Shown here: one piece after another, positions 8,224 through 17,330 of the stretch | How positions within the stretch are numbered: the first letter of the stretch is position 1 | Layout: every line of letters begins with the position of its first letter | Assembly (NCBI RefSeq): GCF_963678225.1 | Contig: NZ_OY782764.1 | Coordinates: forward strand, 3,167,001-3,231,000 | Length of the DNA: 64,000 bases | Source: an uncultured Cohaesibacter sp. | GTDB taxonomy: Bacteria; Pseudomonadota; Alphaproteobacteria; Rhizobiales; Cohaesibacteraceae | Reading direction: 5' to 3' | The notes under the pieces: model-generated | What the model was told of the DNA's origin: nothing | Database searches by the model: none | What the model saw: only the letters and a program-made list of their open reading frames with translations | Made by a program: the position numbers and the translations under genes

Positions 8224-9234
8224 ATGGAGCAATTAGCATCGGCACTGGGGACCGTTATCGTCGGGGTCCTTGCGTGCGTGGCGTATTTTTATGGCTCGAA
8301 CTGGCTCCTGGATCGTGTCTTTCCAGCAAATGCGGCGTCTGCCGAAAAGGGCATCAAAAATCTTCAGATTGCTCATGCTGTCCGTCCGTGGCTGTTTCTC
8401 GGCCCGGCACTGCTGACATTGGGCCTTTATCTTGTCTATCCCGCTCTCGATTCCGTGCGACTGTCCTTTTACAATAGCGACAGCACCCAGTTTGTCGGTT
8501 TGGACAACTATGTATGGCTGTGGTTTGACGAAGGGTTTCGCCAGTCCATGTTTAACAACATGCTCTGGCTTATTTTTGTGCCAGCCATGTCGACATTCTT
8601 CGGCTTGGTGATCGCGGCACTGACCGACAGGATCTGGTGGGGCAATATCGCCAAGTCACTGATCTTCATGCCAATGGCCATTTCCTTCATCGGTGCATCC
8701 ATCATCTGGAAATTCGTCTACGAATATCGCGGGGAAGGCTCCGCCCAGATTGGTATTCTCAACGCCATTGTTGAGGCCTTGGGGGGAGATCCTCAGGCGT
8801 GGATCACAATTCCCTTCTGGAACAACTTCTTCCTGATGATCATTCTGGTCTGGATTCAGACCGGCTTTGCCATGGTCATCCTGTCTGCGGCTCTGCGCGG
8901 CATCCCTGAAGAAACGATCGAAGCGGCAACGATTGACGGCGCTAATGGCGTGCAGATCTTCTTCCTGATCATGGTCCCCCAGATCTGGAAAACAATTGCC
9001 GTTGTCTGGACGACCATCACGATCACCGTGCTCAAGGTCTTCGATATCGTCTTCGCGATGACAAACGGACAATGGGATACGCAGGTGCTCGCCAACTATA
9101 TGTATGACTGGATGTTCCGCGGCGGCGGCGACTTCGGTCGCGGTGCCACAATCGCAGTCATCATCATGTTGCTCGTCGTTCCGATCATGATCTGGAACAT
9201 TCGTTCAGCTACTAGAGATTCCAAAGGGCACTAG
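8224..9234 (+). CDS. aglF: Alpha-glucoside ABC transporter permease
   Basis: 336 residues of the MalF-type binding-protein-dependent permease family, an inner-membrane protein. AAGGTGGAG precedes the ATG. An N-terminal hydrophobic segment (about 6-30) is followed by the PWLFLGPALLTLGLYLVYPAL segment and several more transmembrane helices. The EAA loop that contacts the ATPase lies near residues 239-260 (EAATIDGANGVQIFFLIMVP). It pairs with AglG and is energised by AglK. The stop codon is two bases from the aglG start, indicating tight coupling. Confidence 0.92.
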   Translation: MEQLASALGTVIVGVLACVAYFYGSNWLLDRVFPANAASAEKGIKNLQIAHAVRPWLFLGPALLTLGLYLVYPALDSVRLSFYNSDSTQFVGLDNYVWLWFDEGFRQSMFNNMLWLIFVPAMSTFFGLVIAALTDRIWWGNIAKSLIFMPMAISFIGASIIWKFVYEYRGEGSAQIGILNAIVEALGGDPQAWITIPFWNNFFLMIILVWIQTGFAMVILSAALRGIPEETIEAATIDGANGVQIFFLIMVPQIWKTIAVVWTTITITVLKVFDIVFAMTNGQWDTQVLANYMYDWMFRGGGDFGRGATIAVIIMLLVVPIMIWNIRSATRDSKGH

Positions 9235-9236
9235 AA

Positions 9237-10394
9237 ATGATCTCAGGATCCAAAACAAAATCGCCCTTGATGTGGGTAGTTCATCTGTCTGTTCTCATGC
9301 TGGTTCTACTTTGGACCTTGCCGACAATAGGCCTTTTCGTTTCCTCTATCAGGGACAAGGACCAATTGGCGGTTTCTGGCTGGTGGACAGCGCTATTTTC
9401 TTCCGAACAGAATGTGATTGGACGTTCCGTTGGCCCTGAAGATCAGGTGCTCAAGGATGGCCTTTATGTTCTGCAAGGCAATATCCTGGAGCAGGATGGC
9501 ATCTCGGGTACGATCAAGGCCTTTGGTTGGCGTGCTCAGGAGCCTGCTGCTTTCAAGGTCGGCGAAACGGCTGACATGCGACGAGATCGCAAGATGACCG
9601 TTGAAAGTGATGGCAGCTATACCATTACCCAACCAGAAGAATGGACTGGTAAGCGCGGTAAGCGCATTTTCTACACCATCGAGACACCTCCCATTTTTAC
9701 ACTCGATAACTATCGAGAGGTCCTGACAGCTGAGGGGATTGGCCAATCTTTCGTCAACTCACTGACGGTGACTATTCCTTCTACGGTCATCCCGATCCTG
9801 ATCGCCGCTTTTGCTTCCTATGCTTTGGCATGGATGCATTTTCCCGGTCGAGCGGTGTTGATTGCGGTGGTCGTCGGCTTGCTTGTCGTCCCTCTCCAAA
9901 TGTCGCTCATACCATTGTTGCGACTCTATAACGGTGTAGGATCATTCTTTGGCGTTCCCGCAAAGACATATCTGGGCATATGGCTCGCGCATACAGGCTT
10001 CGGCTTGCCGCTGGCAATCTATCTGTTGCGTAACTATATCTCGGAATTGCCAAGAGAAATCATCGAGTCTGCTCGTGTTGACGGGGCCAGCCATTTTGAC
10101 ATTTTCGTCAAGATCATTCTGCCTCTGTCCTTCCCGGCGCTCGCCTCCTTTGCGATCTTCCAGTTCTTGTGGGTCTGGAACGACTTGCTCGTGGCCATGG
10201 TTTTCCTTGGCAACACGGAGGATCAGTTGGTGCTGACTGGACGCCTGCGCGAAATGCTGGGCTCTCGCGGCGGCAACTGGGAAATTCTTACGGCATCCGC
10301 TTTCATAACGATCATCGTTCCACTGGGCGTCTTCTTCACGTTGCAGCGCTATCTGGTGCGTGGTCTGCTGGCCGGTTCGGTCAAGGGCGGTTAA
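9237..10394 (+). CDS. aglG: Alpha-glucoside ABC transporter permease
   Basis: 385 residues, MalG-type permease. After the first transmembrane helix (about 13-36) comes a soluble segment of roughly 100 residues (about 55-155) that would face the periplasm, then the remaining helices. The EAA loop reads ESARVDGASHFDIFVKIILP near residue 277. MalG-type proteins are usually about 280-300 residues, so the inserted loop explains the extra length; from memory, AglG homologues in rhizobia share it. The start follows the aglF stop after two bases, so translational coupling is likely. Confidence 0.92.
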   Translation: MISGSKTKSPLMWVVHLSVLMLVLLWTLPTIGLFVSSIRDKDQLAVSGWWTALFSSEQNVIGRSVGPEDQVLKDGLYVLQGNILEQDGISGTIKAFGWRAQEPAAFKVGETADMRRDRKMTVESDGSYTITQPEEWTGKRGKRIFYTIETPPIFTLDNYREVLTAEGIGQSFVNSLTVTIPSTVIPILIAAFASYALAWMHFPGRAVLIAVVVGLLVVPLQMSLIPLLRLYNGVGSFFGVPAKTYLGIWLAHTGFGLPLAIYLLRNYISELPREIIESARVDGASHFDIFVKIILPLSFPALASFAIFQFLWVWNDLLVAMVFLGNTEDQLVLTGRLREMLGSRGGNWEILTASAFITIIVPLGVFFTLQRYLVRGLLAGSVKGG

Positions 10395-10456
10395 GTCGGA
10401 GCCATAAAGCCGACTTACCCAAACAGTGACATACAAGCAATTGAACTGGAAATTCT

Positions 10457-12100
10457 ATGATTGGAAAAGAAATTGACAAGGACTGGTGGCGTGGTGGTGT
10501 GATCTATCAGATCTATCCCCGGTCCTATCAGGATACCAATGGAGACGGTGTGGGTGATCTGAACGGGATCACCAGCCGCTTGCCTTACATCGCCTCTCTG
10601 GGCGTGGACGCAATCTGGATCTCTCCATTCTTCACATCGCCAATGCTCGACTTCGGCTATGATGTCTCGGATTATTGCGATGTTGACCCAATGTTCGGGA
10701 ATCTGGCCGATTTCGACAAACTGATTTCAGCGGCTCATTATCTGGGTCTCAAGGTGATGATCGACCTTGTTTTGTCCCATACCTCTGACCAGCATCCATG
10801 GTTTGTGGAAAGTCGGCGCGACCAGACCAACCACAAGTCAGACTGGTATGTCTGGGCGGATGCCAAGCCCGATGGAACCGTGCCCAACAACTGGCTCTCC
10901 ATCTTCGGTGGGTCTTCATGGCAATGGGATAGTCGCCGCAAACAGTATTATCTGCATAACTTCCTCAAGTCGCAGCCAGATCTGAACTTCCACAATCCGG
11001 ACGTTCAGGATGCTCTGCTTGATGTTACCCGCTTCTGGCTGGATCGCGGTGTTGACGGTTTCCGCCTGGATACGATCAACTTCTATTTCCATAGTCAGAC
11101 GCTGAGGGACAACCCGGCTCTGCCTCCGGAACTGCAGAACTATAATACGGCGCCAAGCGTCAACCCCTATACTTATCAGTCACACCTCTATGATAAGAGC
11201 CAACCGGAGAATCTGGAATTCTTGAAGCGGTTCAGGGCCTTGCTGGACGAATATCCGGCAGCTGCGGCCGTGGGTGAAGTGGGGGATGACGAGCGCGGTC
11301 TGGAAATTCTGGCTGATTATACGTCCGGTGGCGACAAGATGCATATGTGTTACGCCTTCGACTTCCTCGGGCCGGATGCCCCAACGCCGCAGAATGTCTA
11401 CAAGGCCTTCACCTCCTTGCAGTCAGAAGCGCCAGACGCTTGGGCCTGCTGGGCTTTCTCCAACCATGATGTCGTGCGCTATTGCACGCGCTGGCCGGTG
11501 AAGCCCGACTTGCAAGATACCGTCAACCGTCAGCGCATTGCGCTTCTGCTCTCGTTGCGTGGGTCTGTTTGCCTCTATCAGGGCGAAGAACTCGGGCTGC
11601 AGGAAGCTGATGTGCCATATGAGGAATTGCAGGACCCTTACGGCATTGAATTCTGGCCGGACTTCAAGGGGCGCGATGGATGTCGCACGCCGATGGTCTG
11701 GGAGTATGCGCATACCAACGCCGGTTTCTCTGAATCCAAACCATGGTTGCCGATCCCTGAAGATCATGCTGCCACGACTGTCGATATTGAAGAGCAGAAT
11801 GAAACATCGCTACTCAATCATTATCGCGACATGTTGGCCTTCAGGAAGCTTCATCCTGCCCTGGCAAAAGGGGCAATCCATTTCGTGACGAATGACGAAG
11901 AGGGAGATGTGCTGATCTTTATTCGCGAAAGTGAAGAAGAACGTCTTCTCTGTGTCTTCAACCTCGTTGCTGAAGAGCGTGAAGTGCCGTTTGATTTCGA
12001 AAATGTCGAGGCACTTGAAGTCGATGGCTTCGAAAGCTTCATGATGGACAATTCCCTGCATCTGCCCGCATATGGTGCCTATTTCGGGGTGATGAAGTGA
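10457..12100 (+). CDS. aglA: Alpha-glucosidase, glycoside hydrolase family 13
   Basis: 547 residues, oligo-1,6-glucosidase/alpha-glucosidase subfamily of GH13, cytoplasmic. The N-terminus WWRGGVIYQIYPRSYQD is diagnostic. Catalytic residues are nucleophile Asp205 (GFRLDTINF), acid/base Glu274 (VGEVGDD) and the transition-state Asp338 (FSNHDVVR). It would split sucrose, maltose, trehalose or related alpha-glucosides imported by AglEFGK into hexoses. Fourth gene of the agl operon, 62 bp after aglG, with a modest ribosome site CTGGAA. Confidence 0.93.
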   Translation: MIGKEIDKDWWRGGVIYQIYPRSYQDTNGDGVGDLNGITSRLPYIASLGVDAIWISPFFTSPMLDFGYDVSDYCDVDPMFGNLADFDKLISAAHYLGLKVMIDLVLSHTSDQHPWFVESRRDQTNHKSDWYVWADAKPDGTVPNNWLSIFGGSSWQWDSRRKQYYLHNFLKSQPDLNFHNPDVQDALLDVTRFWLDRGVDGFRLDTINFYFHSQTLRDNPALPPELQNYNTAPSVNPYTYQSHLYDKSQPENLEFLKRFRALLDEYPAAAAVGEVGDDERGLEILADYTSGGDKMHMCYAFDFLGPDAPTPQNVYKAFTSLQSEAPDAWACWAFSNHDVVRYCTRWPVKPDLQDTVNRQRIALLLSLRGSVCLYQGEELGLQEADVPYEELQDPYGIEFWPDFKGRDGCRTPMVWEYAHTNAGFSESKPWLPIPEDHAATTVDIEEQNETSLLNHYRDMLAFRKLHPALAKGAIHFVTNDEEGDVLIFIRESEEERLLCVFNLVAEEREVPFDFENVEALEVDGFESFMMDNSLHLPAYGAYFGVMK

Positions 12101-12152
12101 TGTCCAAGCGTTTGCAAGTAAGAGCAAGTAACATTTTTCTCGGGAGGGCAGG

Positions 12153-13265
12153 ATGGCAAGCCTGAAGCTCACAGATATCGAAAAGGCCTATGGCGTCACC
12201 AAGGTTCTCAAGAATATCAATCTGGAAATCGAACAGGGCGAATTTATCGTCTTCGTTGGGCCTTCTGGTTGCGGTAAATCCACCCTCCTGCGCATGATCG
12301 CAGGGCTGGAGAGCATCACAGGCGGTGATTTGCAGATTGACGGGCAACGCATGAACGAAGTGCCACCGTCCAAACGCGGCATTGCCATGGTGTTCCAGAC
12401 TTATGCGCTCTATCCGCATATGACGGTTTATGACAACATGGCCTTCGGCATGAAGATCGCCAAAGCTTCCAAGGAAGAAATCCATGAGCGGGTCTCCAAG
12501 GCTGCAGACATCCTGCAGCTGACCCCGTATCTGGAGCGTCTGCCAAAGGCGCTTTCGGGTGGTCAGCGCCAGCGTGTTGCCATTGGTCGTGCCATTGTGC
12601 GTGATCCCAAGGTCTTCCTGTTCGATGAGCCTCTGTCCAACCTTGATGCTGCCCTGCGTGTTGCAACCCGCATCGAGATCGCTCAGCTCAACGAGAGCAT
12701 GCCGGACACAACGATGATCTATGTGACCCACGACCAGGTGGAAGCCATGACGCTGGCGGATCGCATTGTCGTGCTTTCCACGCGTGGTATCATCGAGCAG
12801 TGTGGAGCGCCCATGGAGCTCTATGAAAATCCGAAGAATGTTTTCGTGGCGCGCTTTATCGGTTCTCCGGCCATGAATGTCTATGACTGTAAGGTCATGG
12901 AAACCGGCGAGAAAACCCGTGTCGCCTTCGAAGAGGGCGGGCATAGCTTTACTGTGAATGTGCCCAGCACGCCCGATCAGAAAGGCAAGCCGGCCAAATT
13001 CGGCGTTCGCCCTGAAGATTTGCGTCTGAGTGAAGAGGGCGATGAGCCGCTTTACAAATGCGAAGTGCGCATCGTTGAAAAACTCGGTGAAGTGACCTTG
13101 CTCTATCTGGAACCTCCGCATGAAGGGGAAGAAGCCCTGATTGCCAAGATTCCGGGCACCCATGACTTCAAGCGGGGCGAAATGGTAACCCTGACCGCAG
13201 ACGACGAAAAGCGCCATCTGTTCAATGAAGAGGAAATTTCCTTCCGTTGGATTGGGAAGGAATAG
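12153..13265 (+). CDS. aglK: Alpha-glucoside ABC transporter ATP-binding protein, MalK/UgpC type
   Basis: 370 residues. Walker A GPSGCGKST is at 36-44, the Q-loop in VFQTYALYPH, the signature LSGGQRQR near 134, and Walker B VFLFDEPLSNLDA near 158. A C-terminal TOBE/OB domain follows (about 240-365; KFGVRPEDLRL), as in MalK-type ATPases that serve carbohydrate importers and can be regulated through that domain. GGGAGGG precedes the ATG. It is the last gene of the agl operon, followed by a strong hairpin. Confidence 0.93.
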   Translation: MASLKLTDIEKAYGVTKVLKNINLEIEQGEFIVFVGPSGCGKSTLLRMIAGLESITGGDLQIDGQRMNEVPPSKRGIAMVFQTYALYPHMTVYDNMAFGMKIAKASKEEIHERVSKAADILQLTPYLERLPKALSGGQRQRVAIGRAIVRDPKVFLFDEPLSNLDAALRVATRIEIAQLNESMPDTTMIYVTHDQVEAMTLADRIVVLSTRGIIEQCGAPMELYENPKNVFVARFIGSPAMNVYDCKVMETGEKTRVAFEEGGHSFTVNVPSTPDQKGKPAKFGVRPEDLRLSEEGDEPLYKCEVRIVEKLGEVTLLYLEPPHEGEEALIAKIPGTHDFKRGEMVTLTADDEKRHLFNEEEISFRWIGKE

Positions 13266-13295
13266 ACTTCAGTCTTCGATTGAAAAAAGCGATGT

Positions 13296-13327
13296 AAAGG
13301 CCTTCATGCAATCGCATGGAGGCCTTT
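13296..13327 (+). terminator. Terminator hairpin after aglK
   Basis: 14-bp stem with one G-T wobble: AAAGGCCTTCATGC (13296-13309) / GCATGGAGGCCTTT (13314-13327), loop AATC. The T run is only the TTT of the stem, so it is weaker than usual, but the position 30 bp after aglK fits the end of the agl operon. Confidence 0.65.
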
Positions 13328-13344
13328 GTCGTAACAGCGTTGGC

Positions 13345-13379
13345 TAATAAAAAGGCCAGCAGAAAAGTTTGCTGGCCTT
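13345..13379 (-). terminator. Rho-independent terminator of the transaminase gene
   Basis: Perfect 10-bp stem AAGGCCAGCA (13352-13361) / TGCTGGCCTT (13370-13379), loop GAAAAGTT. Read on the minus strand it is followed by TTTTTATTAG, so it terminates the minus-strand aminotransferase gene 28 bp beyond its stop. Confidence 0.88.
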
Positions 13380-13407
13380 GGGCTTGCTATCGGTCTACTG
13401 CGGTGGC

Positions 13408-14736
13408 TTATTCGATTTCCGCGATGACCTCAGCCACCACGCTGAAGAGCTGATCAATATGGCTCTTCTCGACGATGAGAGGTGGTGAGAGCGCGATGAT
13501 ATCGCCGGTGACACGGATCATGGCACCTTTCTCCCAGGCTTTGATCATGGCTTCCATGCCGCGAGAGCCCGGTGCGCCTTCGCGTGGAGCAAGCTCGATA
13601 CCGGCCACAAGCCCGAGGTTGCGCAAGTCGATGACATTGCGGCCGCCTTTCAGGCTATGCACTGCATCTTCCCAATAGGAAGAGAGGGCGGCGGCATTCT
13701 CGAACAAGCCTTCTTCTGCGTAGGTATCAAGCGTTGCAAGGCCTGCAGCAGCAGCCATAGGGTGACCCGAATAGGTGTAGCCATGGAAAAGCTCGATGGC
13801 CGCATCTGCATGGTCCATGGCGGACTGATAGATTGCGTTGGAAACGATTACGGCCCCAGCAGGGATGACTGCGTTGGTCAGGCCTTTGGCGGTGGTGATG
13901 ATATCCGGAGTAACACCAAAATATTCCGAAGCGCTCGCCTTGCCCAGACGGCCATAGCCAGTGATGACCTCATCAAAGATCAACAGGATACCATATTGGG
14001 TGCAGATCTCGCGCAGACGCTGCAGATAGCCCTTGGGCGGCATCAATACGCCCGTAGAACCAGCCATAGGCTCGACGATGACGGCAGCGATGGTTGAGGG
14101 ATCATGCAGGGCGATGATGTCAAGCAGCGCATTGGCTTTCTCGGTGCCGCCATGTTCCGGGCATCCGCGCGAGAAGGCATTCTTGGCAATGTCATGCGTA
14201 TGCGGCAGATGGTCAACGCCCGTCAGCAGGGAGCCGAAATGCATGCGGTTCTTTGAGATGCCACCAACAGAGATGCCACCAAAGCCGGTGCCGTGATAGC
14301 CGCGCTCGCGACCAATCAGACGCGTGCGCGCTGCGTCGCCTCGGGCACGATGATAGTGCAGGGCGATCTTGAGGGCTGTATCAACGGATTCCGAGCCAGA
14401 GTTGGTGAAGAACACATGATCCATGCCCTCGGGGAAAAGGTCGGCCACGCGAGAGGCGAATTCAAAGGCTTTGGGATGACCAAACTGGAAGTTCGGCGCA
14501 TAGTCCATCTCGGCGACCTGCTGCTGAACTGCTTTGACAATCCGCGGCGCATTATGGCCCGCATTCACACACCATAGCCCGGCGGTGCCGTCCAGAATAT
14601 CGCGTCCGTCAGCACTCTTGTAGAACATGCCGTCGGCAGAAACCACCATACGCGGATCTTCCTTGAAGCCGCGATTGTGCGTGAAAGGCATCCAGAAACT
14701 GGATAAATCATTTGGCATTTTGCTTTGGTTGTTCAT
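13408..14736 (-). CDS. Omega-amino acid:pyruvate aminotransferase (class III)
   Basis: 442 residues, PLP-dependent, close to beta-alanine:pyruvate transaminase. Family signatures: WMPFTHNR near the start, SGSESVDTALKIA (113-125), GYHGTGFGGISVGGISKNR (146-164), the PLP-binding Asp255 in FDEVITGYGR and the Schiff-base Lys284 in TTAKGLTNA. It would move an amino group from an omega-amino acid or amine to pyruvate. GAGG lies 7 bases before the ATG. It diverges from a cupin-type XRE regulator, the arrangement often seen for polyamine or amino-acid catabolic enzymes with PuuR-like repressors, so that regulator probably controls it. The exact donor is unknown. Confidence 0.9.
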   Translation of the reverse strand: MNNQSKMPNDLSSFWMPFTHNRGFKEDPRMVVSADGMFYKSADGRDILDGTAGLWCVNAGHNAPRIVKAVQQQVAEMDYAPNFQFGHPKAFEFASRVADLFPEGMDHVFFTNSGSESVDTALKIALHYHRARGDAARTRLIGRERGYHGTGFGGISVGGISKNRMHFGSLLTGVDHLPHTHDIAKNAFSRGCPEHGGTEKANALLDIIALHDPSTIAAVIVEPMAGSTGVLMPPKGYLQRLREICTQYGILLIFDEVITGYGRLGKASASEYFGVTPDIITTAKGLTNAVIPAGAVIVSNAIYQSAMDHADAAIELFHGYTYSGHPMAAAAGLATLDTYAEEGLFENAAALSSYWEDAVHSLKGGRNVIDLRNLGLVAGIELAPREGAPGSRGMEAMIKAWEKGAMIRVTGDIIALSPPLIVEKSHIDQLFSVVAEVIAEIE

Positions 14737-14910
14737 CTGGACCTCATTGGGAAAGTGATTTTGTTATCGGGCAAGTGTGCTGTGCCAGTGCAAAATGAAC
14801 AAGTCTTTATTTTTGTATCCATAACCTATTGAAAATACGTACGTCGATAGTAAAGTGTTTGGAATATTGAACAGCTGAACGGGTGTGCTTAGCGCCAGAA
14901 GAGGAATAAA

Positions 14911-15519
14911 ATGGTTGAGCCCCATTTGCCTCATACCGATTTGCCTCAAATGGGCGAAACCGAAGAGGATGTCGGTGCTGATATCGGCGAGCGCTTGCGT
15001 CAGGTGCGATTGGCCTATGGCCTCTCCCAAAGAGCGCTGGCCAAGAAAACAGGCGTTGCCAATGCCACCATATCACAAATCGAAAGCGGGCAGTCCAACC
15101 CTTCCGTCGGCGCGCTCAAGCGGATACTGGATGGCGTGGATATGGATCTCGCCCGTTTCTTCTCGTTTGAGCTTAGCGCAGAAGGGCGCCATTTCTATAA
15201 GTCGAGCGATTTGAAGGAGATCGGGCGCGGCAAACTATCTTTTCGTCTTGTCGGTGCGGACAGGCCCGAAAAGAGTATCCAAATGCTTCATGAACGCCTC
15301 ATGCCGGGGGCGGACACTGGCCGCGTCGCCCTGAGCCACAAGGGCGAGGAATGCGGCATCGTGCTTTCAGGGAGCCTTGAGGTGACGGTGGGTGACGAAC
15401 GTCAGATCCTGCGCCCCGGTGATGCGTGGTATTTCGAGAGCGCTCTGCCTCATCGTTTCCGCAACACTGGGGCAGAACCCTGTGTCTGTATAAGCGCCTG
15501 TTCACCGCCGACCTTCTGA
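14911..15519 (+). CDS. XRE-family regulator with C-terminal cupin domain (PuuR-like)
   Basis: 202 residues. The HTH_3 domain (about 26-80) reads RLRQVRLAYGLSQRALAKKT then ATISQIESGQSNPSV. The C-terminal cupin (about 125-200) contains SHKGEECGIVLSGSLEV and LRPGDAWYFESALPHRF. This domain pair senses a small molecule (putrescine for PuuR) and represses nearby catabolic genes. It is divergent from the transaminase gene with 174 bp between, its likely target. The ribosome site GAGGAA precedes ATG 14911. Confidence 0.9.
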   Translation: MVEPHLPHTDLPQMGETEEDVGADIGERLRQVRLAYGLSQRALAKKTGVANATISQIESGQSNPSVGALKRILDGVDMDLARFFSFELSAEGRHFYKSSDLKEIGRGKLSFRLVGADRPEKSIQMLHERLMPGADTGRVALSHKGEECGIVLSGSLEVTVGDERQILRPGDAWYFESALPHRFRNTGAEPCVCISACSPPTF

Positions 15520-15556
15520 AAGGGTTTTAATCTCGCTATGCTTGCGGATGCAAAAA

Positions 15557-15593
15557 CGGCGGGAGTTTAACGCCTGCGCTAACTCACCCGCCG
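15557..15593 (-). terminator. Rho-independent terminator of the BASS transporter gene
   Basis: CGGCGGG (15557-15563) pairs with CCCGCCG (15587-15593). The inner GAGTT/AACTC extends the structure. On the minus strand the stem is followed by TTTTTGC, 40 bp past the transporter stop codon. Confidence 0.8.
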
Positions 15594-15632
15594 GAATTGT
15601 TTCTATCATCGGGGGCTCTTACGAGTGTCCAC

Positions 15633-16523
15633 TCATTGCTCGCTGTGCGCTTCGCTCTTGCTTTCGGACAGCTTGTTACCGACAGCAATGAGGATAAGCA
15701 CGGAGACATTCATGACCAGCGCATAAATGGAAGAGGGGACCATGAAACGCCCGTTGCCCATGAACTGCGCGATCACCAGAGCCAAGGCCACATTCTGCAA
15801 ACCACATTCAATGGCAATCGTCAGGGCCTGCTTGGCGCTCAACCCGAACAGGCGGCTAAACAACAGCGCCGAGCCAATCGCTGCCAGATTGAGCAGAATG
15901 ACCGCAGGGCCAACCGTGTTCCAGTGGGCCATGATGCTGTTCCACTCGCTATAGAAGGAGTTGACAACGATGGCTGCAAAGATTGCCGATGCAACAAATT
16001 TGGCAGGCTTTTCAATGCGGCTGGCAAAGTTTGGCATAAAGCGGCAAATCGCCATGCCGATTGCCAGAGGCAAAGCAGAAATCGCCAGAACCTTCAGAGC
16101 GGTTTCGCCGAATGGCAGAGCATAAAGCTCGCTGCTGCTCGGGCCATCCACGCCGGAGCCGCTAAAGACGATAAAGGCAACGGAAAGCACCGTCGGGATG
16201 GTGATGAAAGCAACCAGATTGGTAAGGATCGTCAGCGAAATGGAGAGCGCTGTTTTACCGCGAGCCAGAACCGTGAGAAGGTTGGAAGAAATCCCTCCCG
16301 GTGCAGACGCCAGAATGATGAGGCCAATGGCGTAAACAGTATCCAGGCGCGTCACCAGAGCAACGCACAGTGCGATCAAAGGCAGAAAAACCAGCTGTGC
16401 AAGCAAACCTGCGCCGACTGCGTTCCATTGGCGTGGCAATGCTTTGAAGTCAGACAGGCGAACCGAAAGACCGACCGTCATCATGATGAGAGCCAGACCG
16501 ATGGGAATAAGAGGTGTATTCAC
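15633..16523 (-). CDS. Bile acid:sodium symporter family (BASS/SBF) transporter
   Basis: 296 residues, very hydrophobic, with about nine predicted transmembrane helices, an inner-membrane protein of the size expected for SBF/BASS carriers. Conserved features include the early GLALIMMTVGLSVRLSDF and the crossover region around SAPGGISSNLLTVLARG, the sodium-site region, with a later helix holding EcGLQNVALALVIA. Family members carry organic anions such as keto acids or pantoate with Na+. The GTG start at 16523 is preceded by AAAGG. Nothing nearby identifies the substrate. Confidence 0.88.
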   Translation of the reverse strand: MNTPLIPIGLALIMMTVGLSVRLSDFKALPRQWNAVGAGLLAQLVFLPLIALCVALVTRLDTVYAIGLIILASAPGGISSNLLTVLARGKTALSISLTILTNLVAFITIPTVLSVAFIVFSGSGVDGPSSSELYALPFGETALKVLAISALPLAIGMAICRFMPNFASRIEKPAKFVASAIFAAIVVNSFYSEWNSIMAHWNTVGPAVILLNLAAIGSALLFSRLFGLSAKQALTIAIECGLQNVALALVIAQFMGNGRFMVPSSIYALVMNVSVLILIAVGNKLSESKSEAHSEQ

Positions 16524-16806
16524 AGGATGACCTTTTCTTTTTATTGGCCAGAAGAGATGGATCGTTGGGCGCTACGCTATCGAAATATGCTGGTTGATAG
16601 AAGCAACTGGTTTGCCCATGCGACTTTGGAAATACTCACAATGGCCTAAGGTGTCTCACTTAGTTGCATAGTTTAATGAACAAGAGCGCATTAATAAAGT
16701 AGGTGAGAGAGATAAAATTCGCATTTCCGTAGGGACTGATTTGATGGAAAAATCAGCCACCAGGGATGCGAAAAAGAGTGGCACCTAGGTGAAAGTGGGG
16801 GACATC

Positions 16807-17265
16807 ATGAAAAAACTGATTATTGGCGCGATGGTAATGGGCCTGTCATGTCTGGCTGCAGAGGCTGCTGAATGGAAAGTGGGTGACATCACTGTTTCCG
16901 CTCCCTTTGCGCGCGCGTCTGCCGGAATGGCAAATGCGGGCGGTGGTTTCATGCAGATCACCAACGAAGGGGATGCGGATCGTCTCATTGCGGCCAGCGC
17001 AGATGTCGGAAAAATGACCGAACTGCACACGCATATCAAGGATGGCGATGTGATGCGTATGCGTCAGGTGGAAGCAATCGATGTGCCTGCTCATGGAGAA
17101 GTGGCGCTTAAGCCGGGTAGCTATCATGTGATGTTCATGAAGCTGAAAGCCCCGCTGAAGAAGGGTGAGACATTCCCGCTGGAGTTGACATTCGAGAAGG
17201 CTGGCAAGGTTACAATTGAAGTGCCTGTTGCAGGCGTTGGTGCCAAGTCCGCACCAAAGATGTAA
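16807..17265 (+). CDS. Periplasmic copper chaperone, PCu(A)C family
   Basis: 152 residues from ATG 16807, preceded by GTGGGGGAC; an in-frame GTG at 16789 would add six residues ahead of an otherwise perfect signal peptide and is unlikely. Signal peptide about 1-20 (MKKLIIGAMVMG core, SCLAAEAA-E). The Cu(I) motif of the family, H/M then Met then HxM, is present as ELHTHIKDGDVMRMRQV and later YHVMFM. Such proteins deliver copper to the CuA site of cytochrome c oxidase, often with SCO1, which is not seen next to this gene. Confidence 0.92.
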   Translation: MKKLIIGAMVMGLSCLAAEAAEWKVGDITVSAPFARASAGMANAGGGFMQITNEGDADRLIAASADVGKMTELHTHIKDGDVMRMRQVEAIDVPAHGEVALKPGSYHVMFMKLKAPLKKGETFPLELTFEKAGKVTIEVPVAGVGAKSAPKM

Positions 17266-17330
17266 ATCTGGCTTGAATGGATAAAGGACTGCAGCGACAT
17301 CATTGTTGCTGCAGCGCCGATAGGGGTCGC

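Noticed and set aside
12039-13217. 392-residue open frame on the minus strand opposite aglK
   Set aside because: It is the antisense of an ATPase gene with complete Walker motifs; composition is that of a shadow frame.
15597-16649. 350-residue open frame opposite the BASS transporter
   Set aside because: Antisense of a clear membrane protein; the translation is rich in Gln, Asn, Arg and His, as expected from reversed hydrophobic codons.
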